Below are positions 1-8,484 of a stretch of 64,000 nt of DNA, in pieces. This DNA comes from Burkholderiales bacterium. Its GTDB lineage: Bacteria > Pseudomonadota > Gammaproteobacteria > Burkholderiales > Burkholderiaceae_D. The position numbers were made by a program, and so were the translations under genes. How positions within the stretch are numbered: the first letter of the stretch is position 1; every line of letters starts with the position of its first letter. The notes beneath the pieces were generated by a model. That model had not been told where the DNA came from and made no database searches. It saw only the letters and a program-made list of their open reading frames with translations. The stretch spans positions 1 to 64,000 of the forward strand of contig JACOUL010000021.1 of NCBI GenBank assembly GCA_016177875.1, written 5' to 3'.

Positions 1-73
1 CGCCGTCGGTAACGCGTTTGACGGCCAGTTCCTTGAACTCGGTCGTGTATGCTTGTTTCGGTATCTTCTTCAT
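1..73 (-). CDS. IS3-family transposase OrfA, N-terminal fragment (runs off the left edge)
   Basis: Reading the minus strand from the ATG at 73 gives MKKIPKQAYTTEFKELAVKR and four more residues before the window ends. This matches the start of OrfA proteins of IS3-family elements, which bind the IS ends through a helix-turn-helix. Only 24 codons are visible, so the helix-turn-helix and OrfB lie outside. GGGAAG sits about 8 bases upstream as a possible ribosome binding site. The family call rests on the recognisable N-terminal motif; the subgroup is not determined. Confidence 0.7.
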   Translation of the reverse strand, partial: MKKIPKQAYTTEFKELAVKRVTDG

Positions 74-130
74 TTCCAGTCTTCCCAAGGTAACGTTAAT
101 TTTACGTCACCTGTGGCAGACGAAATTTCA
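1..130 (-). mobile_element. Left part of an IS3-family insertion sequence, end near 122-130
   Basis: The transposase start at 73 is preceded on the minus strand by about 50 bases that would hold the terminal inverted repeat. The stretch 91-121 (minus strand TCTGCCACAGGTGACGTAAA and onward) is the likely end; the exact boundary cannot be fixed without the other end. The element stops within about 10-20 bases of the stop codon of the 493-aa gene at 139, so it probably inserted into that gene's 3' part. Confidence 0.5.
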
Positions 131-138
131 GGGGAAGC

Positions 139-1620
139 TCACAAGCGCAGTTCGCCGGTCTTCTCTTCGACGCAAAATCCTAAGTCAATCTCGCCATCTT
201 CATTCGATAGCATTGTGACTGGAACTGTCCAGCCATCCTCTTCACTTTCAGTAAGCAGCTCAATCTGAAGGCCTTGCAGCTCCAATAATTCTTTGACTGG
301 GTCCCGTAGGAACTCAGGCACTGGTTGCTGTTCGCTAGATAAAATTGCGAGATTTATAGGACGGACGCGGAGTTCTGAGCCAGGATCTCCAATGGCGGCC
401 TGTTCAACGGGAGGTCTGTCAGCTCTAGATATGAGCTGAGCAGCATATATGGTAGAGAGAGATCTGTTCTTCCAGATCGTTTTTTTTCTTAGGTCGGGAA
501 AACGAGGTGCGAATCGAACCTGTTTTTTCTTTTGAACCAGCTCGTTTGAAGCGTCTTTCTCTACCAAACGCTGATCGTGCGAATCATCAGCCGATCGATG
601 CCGCCGTTTGGTTGACTGGCTTGGGCCGGATTGTCCGCGTTGGGCTGGATCCAAGCGATTATCTTTGGACTCGTAGCGCAGTGAGCGAAATGGGAAAGGA
701 TGGGAGCAAGACCGTAGGTTATAAACGACGAATGAAGCCCGGGCCTCTTCGCCAAGAGAGAGCCATTTGCCCGAGGCGGTAAGATTGGTTTGGCCCTCAA
801 AAGGAAAATACGCTTGAGGGTACGCACCCTGGCCAGATACCGATGCCTTGAGAAGTGAGGCGCCAACATGCGCAGCAGCGCGCCACGCCGCCGGCGCCAT
901 GTGCAAACGCCCAATGTCAGCAGCAGACGCGCCGGAGATGTTGGTCGCAAGCTGAAGTGTCAGGCGACCGCTAGGTTTGTCGAATTGCGGATTGCTGTAT
1001 AGCGAGTCGCGCTGCAGGGGCGGCAGGAACAACTTTGTGAGCAAATTGCTGGACGAGCCAAAATAGAAGCGAATTAGCTCCATGCATGGAATGATCAACC
1101 GGCGATTCTGCGGCAGCCTCACCATCAGGCAGTACGACTGGGTGCATTGCATGTGCCACGGATGCTCCGCACGAGGAAGAAGAAATCCATTTTCTTCCAG
1201 ATTTAGCCCTGCCTTGACTAGGACGGCCGTCGTCGCATTGATATCGAGATCGGCAAAGTGCTCGAGCTCGTAGTCCGGACGCATTTCCAGTTGTCCGTCC
1301 TTCCAAATGTCTCCGATCGCAAGTAACGGCAGTGTGCCGACGGAGATCCATACCTTTCGTTGTTTTGATACGAGCGTGGAGTCGGGAGGGAGGAGGACGG
1401 CAGGGTCTTCCAGAAAGGAAGAGTCTAGTACGCGAGACAGATGGACAAATACAGACGGCTGCGTCCGTCGCAACATCCGATTCGGGAAGGCGACATCGCC
1501 GAACCAGTCAATCCGCCAAGAATTTCCATCCTTCGGAAAGGCGAAAATCGATGGTAAGTTATTGGAGTTAAAAGAATTATTTGAGGAATCAGTGGACGAA
1601 TCTGAACTGATTTGTCTCAT
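139..1620 (-). CDS. Uncharacterised transposon-borne protein, possibly TnsE-like, 3' end probably cut by the IS
   Basis: 493 codons, Ser/Asn-rich start, no signal peptide or membrane segment. The middle has a segment LIIPCMELIRFYF (about residues 175-187) that resembles the IPQLELAR segment of Tn7 TnsE. The region after residue 400 (a predicted VKELLELQG helix followed by beta strands and an NEDGE turn) recalls the TnsE C-terminal part. TnsE is about 540 residues and steers Tn7 to replicating DNA; this protein would lack the last part of its C-terminal domain. The start codon lies inside a transposon-end repeat (M-R-Q-I-S is encoded by the repeat at 1607-1621), so the gene belongs to the element. 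Its base composition is more AT-rich than neighbours. The TnsE resemblance is from memory and weak; transposon membership is better supported than function. Confidence 0.4.
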   Translation of the reverse strand: MRQISSDSSTDSSNNSFNSNNLPSIFAFPKDGNSWRIDWFGDVAFPNRMLRRTQPSVFVHLSRVLDSSFLEDPAVLLPPDSTLVSKQRKVWISVGTLPLLAIGDIWKDGQLEMRPDYELEHFADLDINATTAVLVKAGLNLEENGFLLPRAEHPWHMQCTQSYCLMVRLPQNRRLIIPCMELIRFYFGSSSNLLTKLFLPPLQRDSLYSNPQFDKPSGRLTLQLATNISGASAADIGRLHMAPAAWRAAAHVGASLLKASVSGQGAYPQAYFPFEGQTNLTASGKWLSLGEEARASFVVYNLRSCSHPFPFRSLRYESKDNRLDPAQRGQSGPSQSTKRRHRSADDSHDQRLVEKDASNELVQKKKQVRFAPRFPDLRKKTIWKNRSLSTIYAAQLISRADRPPVEQAAIGDPGSELRVRPINLAILSSEQQPVPEFLRDPVKELLELQGLQIELLTESEEDGWTVPVTMLSNEDGEIDLGFCVEEKTGELRL

Positions 1621-1659
1621 TAATTACTGATTTTTCTCATTTACTTCTGATCATTCACA
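1607..1659 (-). mobile_element. End of a Tn7-like transposon: three repeats at exact 20-base spacing and terminal TGT
   Basis: CTGAT occurs at 1607, 1627 and 1647. The first two copies extend to 15-mers with one mismatch (1607-1621 and 1627-1641, CTGATTTNTCTCATT); the third continues to ATTCACA, ending at 1659. On the minus strand the outermost bases read TGTGAATGATCAG. Regular repeats of about 20 bases next to a terminal TGT are the pattern of transposase (TnsB-like) binding sites at ends of Tn7 and Tn402-like elements. The outer border falls at 1659/1660, inside the last codons of lipA. The other end is outside the window. Confidence 0.55.
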
Positions 1660-2631
1660 ACCGACGCCCGCCCCATGCGCCTGCTGATCGGCATGGTAAG
1701 AACTGCGCACCATCGCCCCCACCGCCGCGTGCGCAAAGCCCATCTTGTACGCTTCTTCTTCAAACATCTTGAAGGTGTCCGGATGCACGTAGCGGCGGAC
1801 CGGCAGGTGGTCTCCTGAAGGCATCAGGTATTGGCCGATGGTGAGCATTTCGATATTGTGCTCGCGCATGTCACGCATGACTTGCAAAATTTCTTCATCG
1901 GTTTCGCCTAAGCCGACCATGATGCCGGACTTGGTGGGAACCTTGGGATGTTCTTCCTTGAATCGCTTTAACAAGTTCAATGAGAAGGCGTAATCGGAGC
2001 CTGGGCGCGCTTCCTTGTACAGGCGCGGTACAGTCTCCAAATTGTGGTTCATCACATCGGGCGGCGCGGCTTTCAAAATTTCTAAAGCGCGATCCATGCG
2101 TCCACGAAAATCCGGCGTGAGAATTTCAATGCGTGTTTGCGGCGAGAGTGTACGCACGCGCTGTATGCATTCGACGAAGTGGCCGGCGCCGCCGTCGCGC
2201 AAGTCGTCGCGATCTACCGACGTAATCACCACATACGATAACTTCAACGCGGCGATGGTCTTGGCCAAATTTTCCGGCTCGTTGGGATCGAGCGGGTCGG
2301 GCCTGCCGTGACCGACATCGCAAAACGGGCAGCGCCGCGTGCATTTGTCGCCCATGATCATGAAGGTGGCGGTGCCTTTGCCGAAGCATTCGCCGATGTT
2401 GGGGCAGCTCGCTTCTTCGCACACCGTCACGAGTTTGTTGGCGCGCAGGATATCTTTGATTTCGTAAAAGCGCGTCGACGGCGAACCGGCTTTAACGCGA
2501 ATCCAATCGGGTTTTTTCAGCTTTTCGGCTGGAATGATTTTGATGGGGATGCGCGCCGTTTTACCCGCGCCTTTTTGCTTTTCGCTCGGGTTGTAGGTGG
2601 GGGTGTTGTCGTCAACGGGTTTGGTGGACAT
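1651..2631 (-). CDS. lipA: Lipoyl synthase
   Basis: Radical SAM enzyme that inserts two sulfurs into protein-bound octanoyl groups. 326 residues, normal for the family. The auxiliary cluster motif Cx4Cx5C is at C71, C76 and C82, and the radical SAM CxxxCxxC at C97, C101 and C104 (CTRRCPFC). The family ending [10 protein letters not shown] is present near residue 310. The last three codons (G-C-E-stop) run into the transposon end at 1659, so the native C terminus seems to have been replaced by a few element-encoded residues beyond the conserved part. The gene overlaps the 3' end of lipB by 20 bases and is probably co-transcribed with it. Confidence 0.97.
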   Translation of the reverse strand: MSTKPVDDNTPTYNPSEKQKGAGKTARIPIKIIPAEKLKKPDWIRVKAGSPSTRFYEIKDILRANKLVTVCEEASCPNIGECFGKGTATFMIMGDKCTRRCPFCDVGHGRPDPLDPNEPENLAKTIAALKLSYVVITSVDRDDLRDGGAGHFVECIQRVRTLSPQTRIEILTPDFRGRMDRALEILKAAPPDVMNHNLETVPRLYKEARPGSDYAFSLNLLKRFKEEHPKVPTKSGIMVGLGETDEEILQVMRDMREHNIEMLTIGQYLMPSGDHLPVRRYVHPDTFKMFEEEAYKMGFAHAAVGAMVRSSYHADQQAHGAGVGCE

Positions 2632-3283
2632 GGATTTTTTCCATCAATTGTTTGGCAAGCATATGCTGCACGTCTTGCAAGGGCGCGGCAATGCCAAGCG
2701 TTTTCATATCGACCGTGGCCAAGCCTTCGTAGCCGCACGGATTGATCCAGCTAAACGGTCTCAAGTCCATCGCCACATTCAGTGCTACACCATGATAGGT
2801 GCAGCCGTTGGCGCGCACTTTTAGTCCCAGCGCCGCAATTTTTGCGCCTTGCCACTTGCCCTCGGATACATAAATGCCGGGCGCGCCGGGCTTGCGTTCG
2901 CCTGCCAAATTATACGCGGCAAGGGTGTCGATCACGGCTTGCTCGATGAGGTGCACGAATTCCCGCGCGAACATGCGCGCCGCGGCATTGCGCTTCAAAT
3001 CCATCAGTAAGTAAATCACGGCTTGCCCCGGGCCATGGTAAGTCACTTCGCCGCCGCGGTCGGTCTGCACCACCGGAATGCCGTGCGCATCGAGCACATG
3101 GGCGGGATCGGCGCCTAGGCCCAGTGTAAACACCGGCGCATGCTCGACCAGCCACAATTCACTGGGCGTGCCGGCCGAGCGCGCATCGGTAAATTCGCGC
3201 ATGGCCGCGAACGTCGGCTCATACTCGACGCGGCCAAGCTCGCGCAGGCGAATTAAGTCGGTCGCATCGATCGGGGCTGTCAT
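2612..3283 (-). CDS. lipB: Octanoyl-[acyl-carrier-protein]:protein octanoyltransferase
   Basis: Moves octanoate from acyl carrier protein to lipoyl domains, the step before LipA. 223 residues. The family signature [12 protein letters not shown] is at 76-87; the catalytic lysine is K148 (AKIAALG) and the acyl-thioester cysteine is C183 (INPCGYEG). Stop overlaps the start of lipA by 20 bases. Upstream on the same strand lie DUF493 and the dat/dac genes, a common Burkholderiales order. Confidence 0.97.
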   Translation of the reverse strand: MTAPIDATDLIRLRELGRVEYEPTFAAMREFTDARSAGTPSELWLVEHAPVFTLGLGADPAHVLDAHGIPVVQTDRGGEVTYHGPGQAVIYLLMDLKRNAAARMFAREFVHLIEQAVIDTLAAYNLAGERKPGAPGIYVSEGKWQGAKIAALGLKVRANGCTYHGVALNVAMDLRPFSWINPCGYEGLATVDMKTLGIAAPLQDVQHMLAKQLMEKIHVHQTR

Positions 3284-3324
3284 TCGCTTTTTGTAGACGA
3301 TAGTCTTATCTGCTTACGGGGAAA

Positions 3325-3600
3325 TTACAGTACCACTTTGACCATGGGATGCGACGATAGCGCTCGATACAGATTGTCGAGCTGCTCGCGGCTGGTGGCG
3401 CGGACGGTGACGGTCAGCGACAAATAAGTGCCCTTGGACGAGGGCCGCATTTCCATCTTCCCGGCGTGAAATTCCGGGTCGTGCTGCATCACGACTTCCA
3501 CCATGGTTTGGGCGAAGCTATCTACCATCGCCCCCATGATCTTGATGGGGAAGTCGCTGGGGTATTCGATAAGAGTGTCTGTGTCTTTCGGTTCCGGCAT
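3325..3600 (-). CDS. DUF493 (YbeD-like) protein
   Basis: 91 residues from the ATG at 3600, chosen because AGGAG lies 7 bases upstream; a TTG six codons earlier is less likely. The sequence has the small ACT-like alpha/beta fold pattern of DUF493, including YPSDFPIKIMG near residue 14 and a final PMVKVVL. In many Proteobacteria this gene precedes lipB, as here, and a role linked to lipoate metabolism has been proposed but not settled. No catalytic residues are recognisable. Confidence 0.88.
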   Translation of the reverse strand: MPEPKDTDTLIEYPSDFPIKIMGAMVDSFAQTMVEVVMQHDPEFHAGKMEMRPSSKGTYLSLTVTVRATSREQLDNLYRALSSHPMVKVVL

Positions 3601-3626
3601 GGCATCGCTCCTAGGCAACTTCTATT

Positions 3627-4496
3627 TTACGCCTGCGCCGCCTTTGCCGCCTGGTAGGCGGCATATAGTCGCTTAAAGAGGGGGCCGGGCTTACCGTTTG
3701 CAATGGCTTTGCCGTCGATGGCGACGACCGGCAGCAATTCCTTGCCGGCGGCCGACAGCATGACTTCGTCTGCGGCAAATACTCCAGCTCGGGTGATCGG
3801 CTGCGAGGCAAAAGGAATCTTTTCAGCCGCGCATAATTCTTCGATTAAGCCGTAGCGTATGCCTTCGAGGATGAGATTGTCTTTCGGCGGACCCATCACG
3901 ATGCCGTCCTTGACTACCCAGACATTCGACGAACCGCCTTCGGTAAGAAAGCCGTCGCGAAACTGTATCGATTCGATAGCGTCATGCTCGACCGCATATT
4001 GAGCGGCCAGCACATTGCCCAACAGCGAAATCGATTTGATATCGCAGCGGTGCCAGCGCTTGTCTTCCAGCGTCACGCAGGCAATGCCTTGCTCGCGCTG
4101 TTCCGCCGCCGGCGGCGTCCAGCCATTGGTCATGATGAAGACCGTTGGCGTGACATCGGTTGGAAACGCATGCGCGCGTTTGGCAACGCCGCGCGTGACT
4201 TGCAGGTAAGCCAATTGATTCTCTGCGGGATGGGCTGCCACGACTTGCCGAATCAAAGCGAGCCATTGTTCCGCCGTATAGGGATTGCGAATGCCGATCG
4301 CCGCCAGGCTGCGCGCCAAGCGTGCCAAGTGCTGAGACGCGCGGAAAGGTTTGCGACTATAGAAGGGAATAACTTCATACACGCCGTCACCGAAAATGAA
4401 GCCCCGGTCGAGCACCGGGACTTTCGCTTCCGACAGCGGCGTCAATGCGCCGTTGAGATAGACGAGCGGATCGTCGGGCGAGCTTATTTGAACCAC
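3627..4496 (-). CDS. dat: D-amino acid aminotransferase (class IV PLP enzyme)
   Basis: 289 residues. Fold type IV aminotransferase that interconverts D-alanine and D-glutamate, feeding peptidoglycan. Visible motifs: LVYLNGAL at the start, RGFIFGDGVYEVIP at 31-44, the catalytic lysine K154 in RCDIKSISLLG, and FLTEGGSSNVW for cofactor phosphate binding. The start is a GTG at 4496, overlapping the stop of the DD-carboxypeptidase gene by 13 bases, with no clear ribosome binding site. Translational coupling is likely. Branched-chain aminotransferase or 4-amino-4-deoxychorismate lyase activity cannot be excluded from sequence alone, but the neighbour makes a D-amino acid role the better reading. 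Confidence 0.88.
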   Translation of the reverse strand: MVQISSPDDPLVYLNGALTPLSEAKVPVLDRGFIFGDGVYEVIPFYSRKPFRASQHLARLARSLAAIGIRNPYTAEQWLALIRQVVAAHPAENQLAYLQVTRGVAKRAHAFPTDVTPTVFIMTNGWTPPAAEQREQGIACVTLEDKRWHRCDIKSISLLGNVLAAQYAVEHDAIESIQFRDGFLTEGGSSNVWVVKDGIVMGPPKDNLILEGIRYGLIEELCAAEKIPFASQPITRAGVFAADEVMLSAAGKELLPVVAIDGKAIANGKPGPLFKRLYAAYQAAKAAQA

Positions 4497-5629
4497 AATC
4501 GCATCGAATCCCAGGCGCGGCCGAACATGCCGGCTTGATTGACTTGATCCAGCGCGAGAACGGGCAATTCCGCCATCGGTTTGCCGTCGACCATCATGCG
4601 CAGCGTTCCTACTTTGGCATGTTGCGCAATCGGCGCGACCAGCGGATCTTTACGTTCCAGCACAGGCTTCATTTTTTCTGCAACGCCTTTCGGAACGGTT
4701 ACATAGATATCATTGGCAAAACCGATTTTCACGGAATTCGAGCTGCCCTTCCATACTTGCGGCGTTTCGATGGCTTGGCCTTTTGAATACAGCTTCACCG
4801 TGTCGAAATTCTGGAAACCCCAGTTCAAGAGTTTCTGGCTTTCTTGCGTACGCATTTGATCGGAAGTGGTGCCGATCACGATCGAGATCAAACGGCGTTC
4901 GGTGCTGCCGCCCTGGCGTTTGGCCGAGGCAATCAAACTATAGCCGGCCGATTCGGTGTGGCCGGTTTTCATGCCGTCGACGGTCGGGTCCAGCCACAGC
5001 AAGCGATTGCGATTTTGCTGCGAAATCTTGTTGAAGGTGAAGCTTTTGATCGAGTCGATTTTATAAAACTCGGGATAATCGCGAATCACATGCGCGGCCA
5101 AGAGCGATAAGTCTTGCACGGTGGAATACGTGTCTGCTCCCGGCAAGCCATGCGCATTGCCGAAGCGGGTGGATTTCATTCCCATGCGCTCGGCTTCTTT
5201 GTTCATGAGGTTGACGAACGCATCTTCCGTACCCGCGACGGCTTCCGCGAGTGCCACGGCGGCATCATTGCCGGATTGGATCATGAGACCATGCAGTAAA
5301 TCGTTGATCGAGACTTGCATGGTCGGATCGATAAACATTTTGGAACTGCTGCTGTCGACCTTCCATGCGCGTACTGACACGCCGACTTTCTGGTTCAAAT
5401 CTAAACGTTTTTCTTTGAGCGCGGAAAACGTGAGATAGGCCGTCATGATTTTGGAGAGCGAAGCCGGCTCGATGCGCAGGGTGGGTTCATGCGAGGCCAG
5501 CACTTGATTGCTGGTGAAGTCGAGCAAGAGCCATGACTTGGCGGCAATGGCCGGCGGCGGCAAGGCTTGCGCCAGTGCGCTGGAAATAGACAGAACAGTA
5601 AGGGCGAGCGCCGCAATGAATTTTTTCAT
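4484..5629 (-). CDS. dacC: D-alanyl-D-alanine carboxypeptidase, PBP5/6 type
   Basis: Trims the terminal D-Ala from peptidoglycan stem peptides in the periplasm. From the ATG at 5629 the protein has 381 residues and a clean signal peptide cut after ALA-Q (about residue 20); the longer reading frame from 5701 adds residues that do not fit. The three penicillin-binding motifs are present: SLSK (S57-K60), SGN (119-121) and KTG (221-223). The C terminus ends in an amphipathic helix (RAWDSMRLWFK), the usual membrane anchor of this class. Downstream, the aminotransferase gene overlaps it. Confidence 0.95.
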   Translation of the reverse strand: MKKFIAALALTVLSISSALAQALPPPAIAAKSWLLLDFTSNQVLASHEPTLRIEPASLSKIMTAYLTFSALKEKRLDLNQKVGVSVRAWKVDSSSSKMFIDPTMQVSINDLLHGLMIQSGNDAAVALAEAVAGTEDAFVNLMNKEAERMGMKSTRFGNAHGLPGADTYSTVQDLSLLAAHVIRDYPEFYKIDSIKSFTFNKISQQNRNRLLWLDPTVDGMKTGHTESAGYSLIASAKRQGGSTERRLISIVIGTTSDQMRTQESQKLLNWGFQNFDTVKLYSKGQAIETPQVWKGSSNSVKIGFANDIYVTVPKGVAEKMKPVLERKDPLVAPIAQHAKVGTLRMMVDGKPMAELPVLALDQVNQAGMFGRAWDSMRLWFK

Positions 5630-5688
5630 GAAATCCGAAAGAAATTGCTGATGAATGGAAAGTGCGAAATTATAGCGCCGCAATAAAT

Positions 5689-6324
5689 TTAATCGCGCCA
5701 CATTTCGACCACTAAATTCTTGATATGTTGCAACTTGCGATTAAAAAAGTGATCGCATCCCGGAATGACGATCACCGGCAAGTCTTGCGGACGAGCCCAA
5801 TCAAGAACGTTGGTAAGGGGAATGGTGTCATCTTGTTCACCATGGATGAGGATGGTGTCGCGCGGGACAGGCGGGACCGGCCATTTGCCGGCAGCGGTGC
5901 CTGCGAGCACCATGCGTTCGACGGATAGGCCTTGCGCCGCTAAGCGTTCCTGCAACCGTGCTTGCACAAAGGTGCCGAATGAAAAACCGGCTAGCACAAT
6001 TGGCAAGCCGGGATAGTCGCTACGCATGTGCGTTAACAAGCTGGCCATATCATCCGTCTCGCCGCGCCCTTCGTCATGCGCACCGGCAGATTGCCCGACG
6101 CCGCGAAAATTCATGCGTACCGTGACATAACCCAAGCCGACGAAGGTGCGGGCGAGCGTGGTGACCACTTTGTTATCCATGGTGCCGCCGAACAATGGAT
6201 GCGGGTGCGCCACTAAGGCAAGGCCGCGCGGCACGGCGTATTGCTCGGCTTCAGGCAAATCGATGGCGCACTCAAGCGGCCCGGCGCTGCCGTCGATCAA
6301 GAAGCGCCGTGTTTGCACATTCAT
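5689..6324 (-). CDS. Alpha/beta hydrolase (COG2945 type)
   Basis: 211 residues, cytoplasmic. HPHPLFGGTMDNKV at 40-53 and the nucleophile elbow GFSFG (S115) mark the small COG2945 family of alpha/beta hydrolases; Asp in GEQDD (about 165) and His in GCDHFF (about 193) complete a triad. Substrate unknown. The start overlaps the stop of the ferredoxin gene by four bases (ATGA), so the two are translationally coupled. Confidence 0.9.
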   Translation of the reverse strand: MNVQTRRFLIDGSAGPLECAIDLPEAEQYAVPRGLALVAHPHPLFGGTMDNKVVTTLARTFVGLGYVTVRMNFRGVGQSAGAHDEGRGETDDMASLLTHMRSDYPGLPIVLAGFSFGTFVQARLQERLAAQGLSVERMVLAGTAAGKWPVPPVPRDTILIHGEQDDTIPLTNVLDWARPQDLPVIVIPGCDHFFNRKLQHIKNLVVEMWRD

Positions 6325-6638
6325 ATCTTCAAGCGCTCGACGACTTTGCCGCCGGCTAAATGCTGATCGATGATTTCGTCGATGTCATGATTATCGACAT
6401 AGGTGTACCAAGTGCCTTCCGGATAGACCACCAAGACCGGGCCTTCTTCGCAACGGTCCAGGCAGCCCGCCTTATTGATGCGAACTTTGCCGTGACCGTT
6501 CAAATCCATTTGCTTGATGCGTTGCTTGGCATGTTCTTGCGCTTGCTGCGCGCCTTTGTCGGCGCAGCAAGGGCGGCCTTCCTCGCGCTGATTCAGGCAG
6601 AAAAAAACATGATGGCGGTAATACGGCTGGTCGCTCAT
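6321..6638 (-). CDS. (2Fe-2S) ferredoxin domain protein (NuoE-like thioredoxin fold)
   Basis: 105 residues. Cysteines at 14, 24, 25, 59 and 63; the pairs HVFFC and NKAGCLDRCEEGPVLVVYPEG match the small stand-alone 2Fe-2S ferredoxins of COG3411. Role is probably electron transfer; partner unknown. Coupled to the hydrolase gene by an ATGA overlap. Confidence 0.9.
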   Translation of the reverse strand: MSDQPYYRHHVFFCLNQREEGRPCCADKGAQQAQEHAKQRIKQMDLNGHGKVRINKAGCLDRCEEGPVLVVYPEGTWYTYVDNHDIDEIIDQHLAGGKVVERLKI

Positions 6639-6714
6639 GATGCGCTACTCGTTTGAAGTGTGAATGAAAAGATTCATGATACACCGCACGGCAATCGGCG
6701 ATGGAAGCGGACCT

Positions 6715-7845
6715 TTATGGGACCAGGTGTTTTTTTCGATGGGTCGGGTGCAGCAAGAACCAGAGCGCCAGGAAGGGCCACATCAGCGAGAGAAATTGCG
6801 CGGCGCCGTTGAAGTTCAAGAATTTCCCCTGCAGCCAGGTCTGCATGGTGGCGGTGAAATAGGGATTGGGCGGAATCGCATTGGCGATAAAGAGACCGAT
6901 CACCAGCATGGCAACCGCAATGCGGCGCTGCGCGGCGGGCGGAGCGAACACCAGGCCGGCCAACATCGCCGCACCGAACAGCAAGCCGCCCTGCGCACCG
7001 GGCGTAATCCAGGTGAATGCATTCACGGGGGCAAACAGCAGCGCGCTGGCGAGCGATTTTGCGGCAATCGTCAAGGCCAACAGGGCAAATGCCAAAGTGA
7101 AATGCGGCGCTTGACGTTTGAGCAGGATGAATAAAGTCAGCAATGCGCCATTCATGCCGCAGCCGGCGATAATCGCTTCGCTCAACCAGTATTGTTCGAT
7201 ACTGGGTTCGATATCGTGGCGTAAGAATGCTGCTAAATCGACCGGCATATCCCACAAGCTTGAAAGCCAATCCGAAAAAATCGGCGTGAGTTGCCCGTGT
7301 CCGAATAAATAGCTTTGCGGATAAATTTGCGCAAGCGGCCACAGCCCTAATACGATCAAGCCGCGCCCGGCTTCGTGGGCGAACCAGCGGCGCCGCAAAC
7401 GCAGAAAGGCGCTTTGTTCAAGAAAAGTCGGCGTGAGCCATACGCCAGCGATGGCGCCGATCAAAGCGCCGGCGCTGTTGGTGAACAAATCCAAATTGGA
7501 TGGAACGCGATTAGGCAGGAAAGTCTGCACTGCTTCCATGCTGCCCGACAGTACGATGCCCGCAACTAAGGCGAGTGCGATTGCTCCTATGCCGCGAATA
7601 CGCGGGTAGAGCGCAAAGGCGCATAACAATCCGAGCGGTGCGTAACCTAGGATGTTGGTAACGACATCGAAGCCGGTCCAATAATGCGGAAGCGGCGCCG
7701 ACAAAAATTCGGTGGGCGGTACGCCGTTATTGCGCCAACCCATAAACGGATAAAGGCTGGCATACGCGATCAAGAGAACATAGACCAGCAAGCCGACCCG
7801 GGCGAAGGTCGATTTTCTGGGATTAAATTCCTTGGCGGTTTGCAT
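6715..7845 (-). CDS. VanZ-family membrane protein
   Basis: 376 residues with about nine to ten hydrophobic segments. The N-terminal third matches VanZ-like proteins: Arg/Asn-rich first loop, then a conserved NLDLFTNSAGALIGA segment near residues 118-131. A second, longer membrane half ends in a basic tail. VanZ domains are linked to envelope stress or glycopeptide tolerance in Gram-positives; the role here is unknown. The gene follows the lipid transport operon by 13 bases and may be its last member. Confidence 0.82.
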   Translation of the reverse strand: MQTAKEFNPRKSTFARVGLLVYVLLIAYASLYPFMGWRNNGVPPTEFLSAPLPHYWTGFDVVTNILGYAPLGLLCAFALYPRIRGIGAIALALVAGIVLSGSMEAVQTFLPNRVPSNLDLFTNSAGALIGAIAGVWLTPTFLEQSAFLRLRRRWFAHEAGRGLIVLGLWPLAQIYPQSYLFGHGQLTPIFSDWLSSLWDMPVDLAAFLRHDIEPSIEQYWLSEAIIAGCGMNGALLTLFILLKRQAPHFTLAFALLALTIAAKSLASALLFAPVNAFTWITPGAQGGLLFGAAMLAGLVFAPPAAQRRIAVAMLVIGLFIANAIPPNPYFTATMQTWLQGKFLNFNGAAQFLSLMWPFLALWFLLHPTHRKKHLVP

Positions 7846-7858
7846 GTTGGGAAGCTAG

Positions 7859-8473
7859 CTAGCGTTTGAGCGGCAATGTGGCGATCCAGGTAATGATGTC
7901 GTCGATGACCGTATCGCTTGCGGTAGCCAATGCGCGTACGCCGCCGGGAGCGTCATTGCTTGCGGCCGGCGCTTGCGCATGAAAACTTTTTTGCGCAATC
8001 AAGGTGCGGCCATTGAGCACGGATACGCGCAAGGCGATTTCGGCCCGGCTTTTGTCGGCCGACATAAATGCATGGCTGAAATCGTCGGCTTCAATGCGCA
8101 CCAGCGATAAATTCACTGCGCCGTCGGAAGCTGCTGCCGCGATGCCGCCGGCTTGTGCAATGCGCGCTTTCAACCGTTGTTCGAAAAGACGCGCCGGCGG
8201 CATCACCCAGCGGTTTTGCGAATATGCGCGCGGCTGCAAATCATTCGCATACAGCAAGCGGTAAAAGATAGCGGAGTTATCCAGCCAAGCTGCAGTATTG
8301 ACCTCGGCAATACTGACGTTCACTGCGGGCGGGATGCGGCCCGCAGTGGTGCGCGGCGGGCCGAGGTCGAATAGCGATGATGTCGACAAGTGCGGCCGCT
8401 GCAGCGAGCATGCGCTTATCAGTGCAACGCAGAGCAAGAGGAGGGTGGCGTGTAAGGCGTGAATTCTTTTCAT
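7859..8473 (-). CDS. ABC-type transport auxiliary lipoprotein (PqiC-like)
   Basis: 204 residues from the ATG at 8473; GGGAAAG lies 5 bases upstream, and an in-frame ATG at 8485 is the alternative. Lipoprotein signal with lipobox ISAC followed by the ABC-transport auxiliary domain (SLFDLGPPRT, later FHAQAPA). These lipoproteins sit in the outer membrane and work with MCE proteins in lipid transport between the two membranes. It overlaps the end of the MCE gene, as expected for the fourth member of the operon. Confidence 0.88.
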   Translation of the reverse strand: MKRIHALHATLLLLCVALISACSLQRPHLSTSSLFDLGPPRTTAGRIPPAVNVSIAEVNTAAWLDNSAIFYRLLYANDLQPRAYSQNRWVMPPARLFEQRLKARIAQAGGIAAAASDGAVNLSLVRIEADDFSHAFMSADKSRAEIALRVSVLNGRTLIAQKSFHAQAPAASNDAPGGVRALATASDTVIDDIITWIATLPLKR

Positions 8474-8484
8474 ATGCTTTCCCA

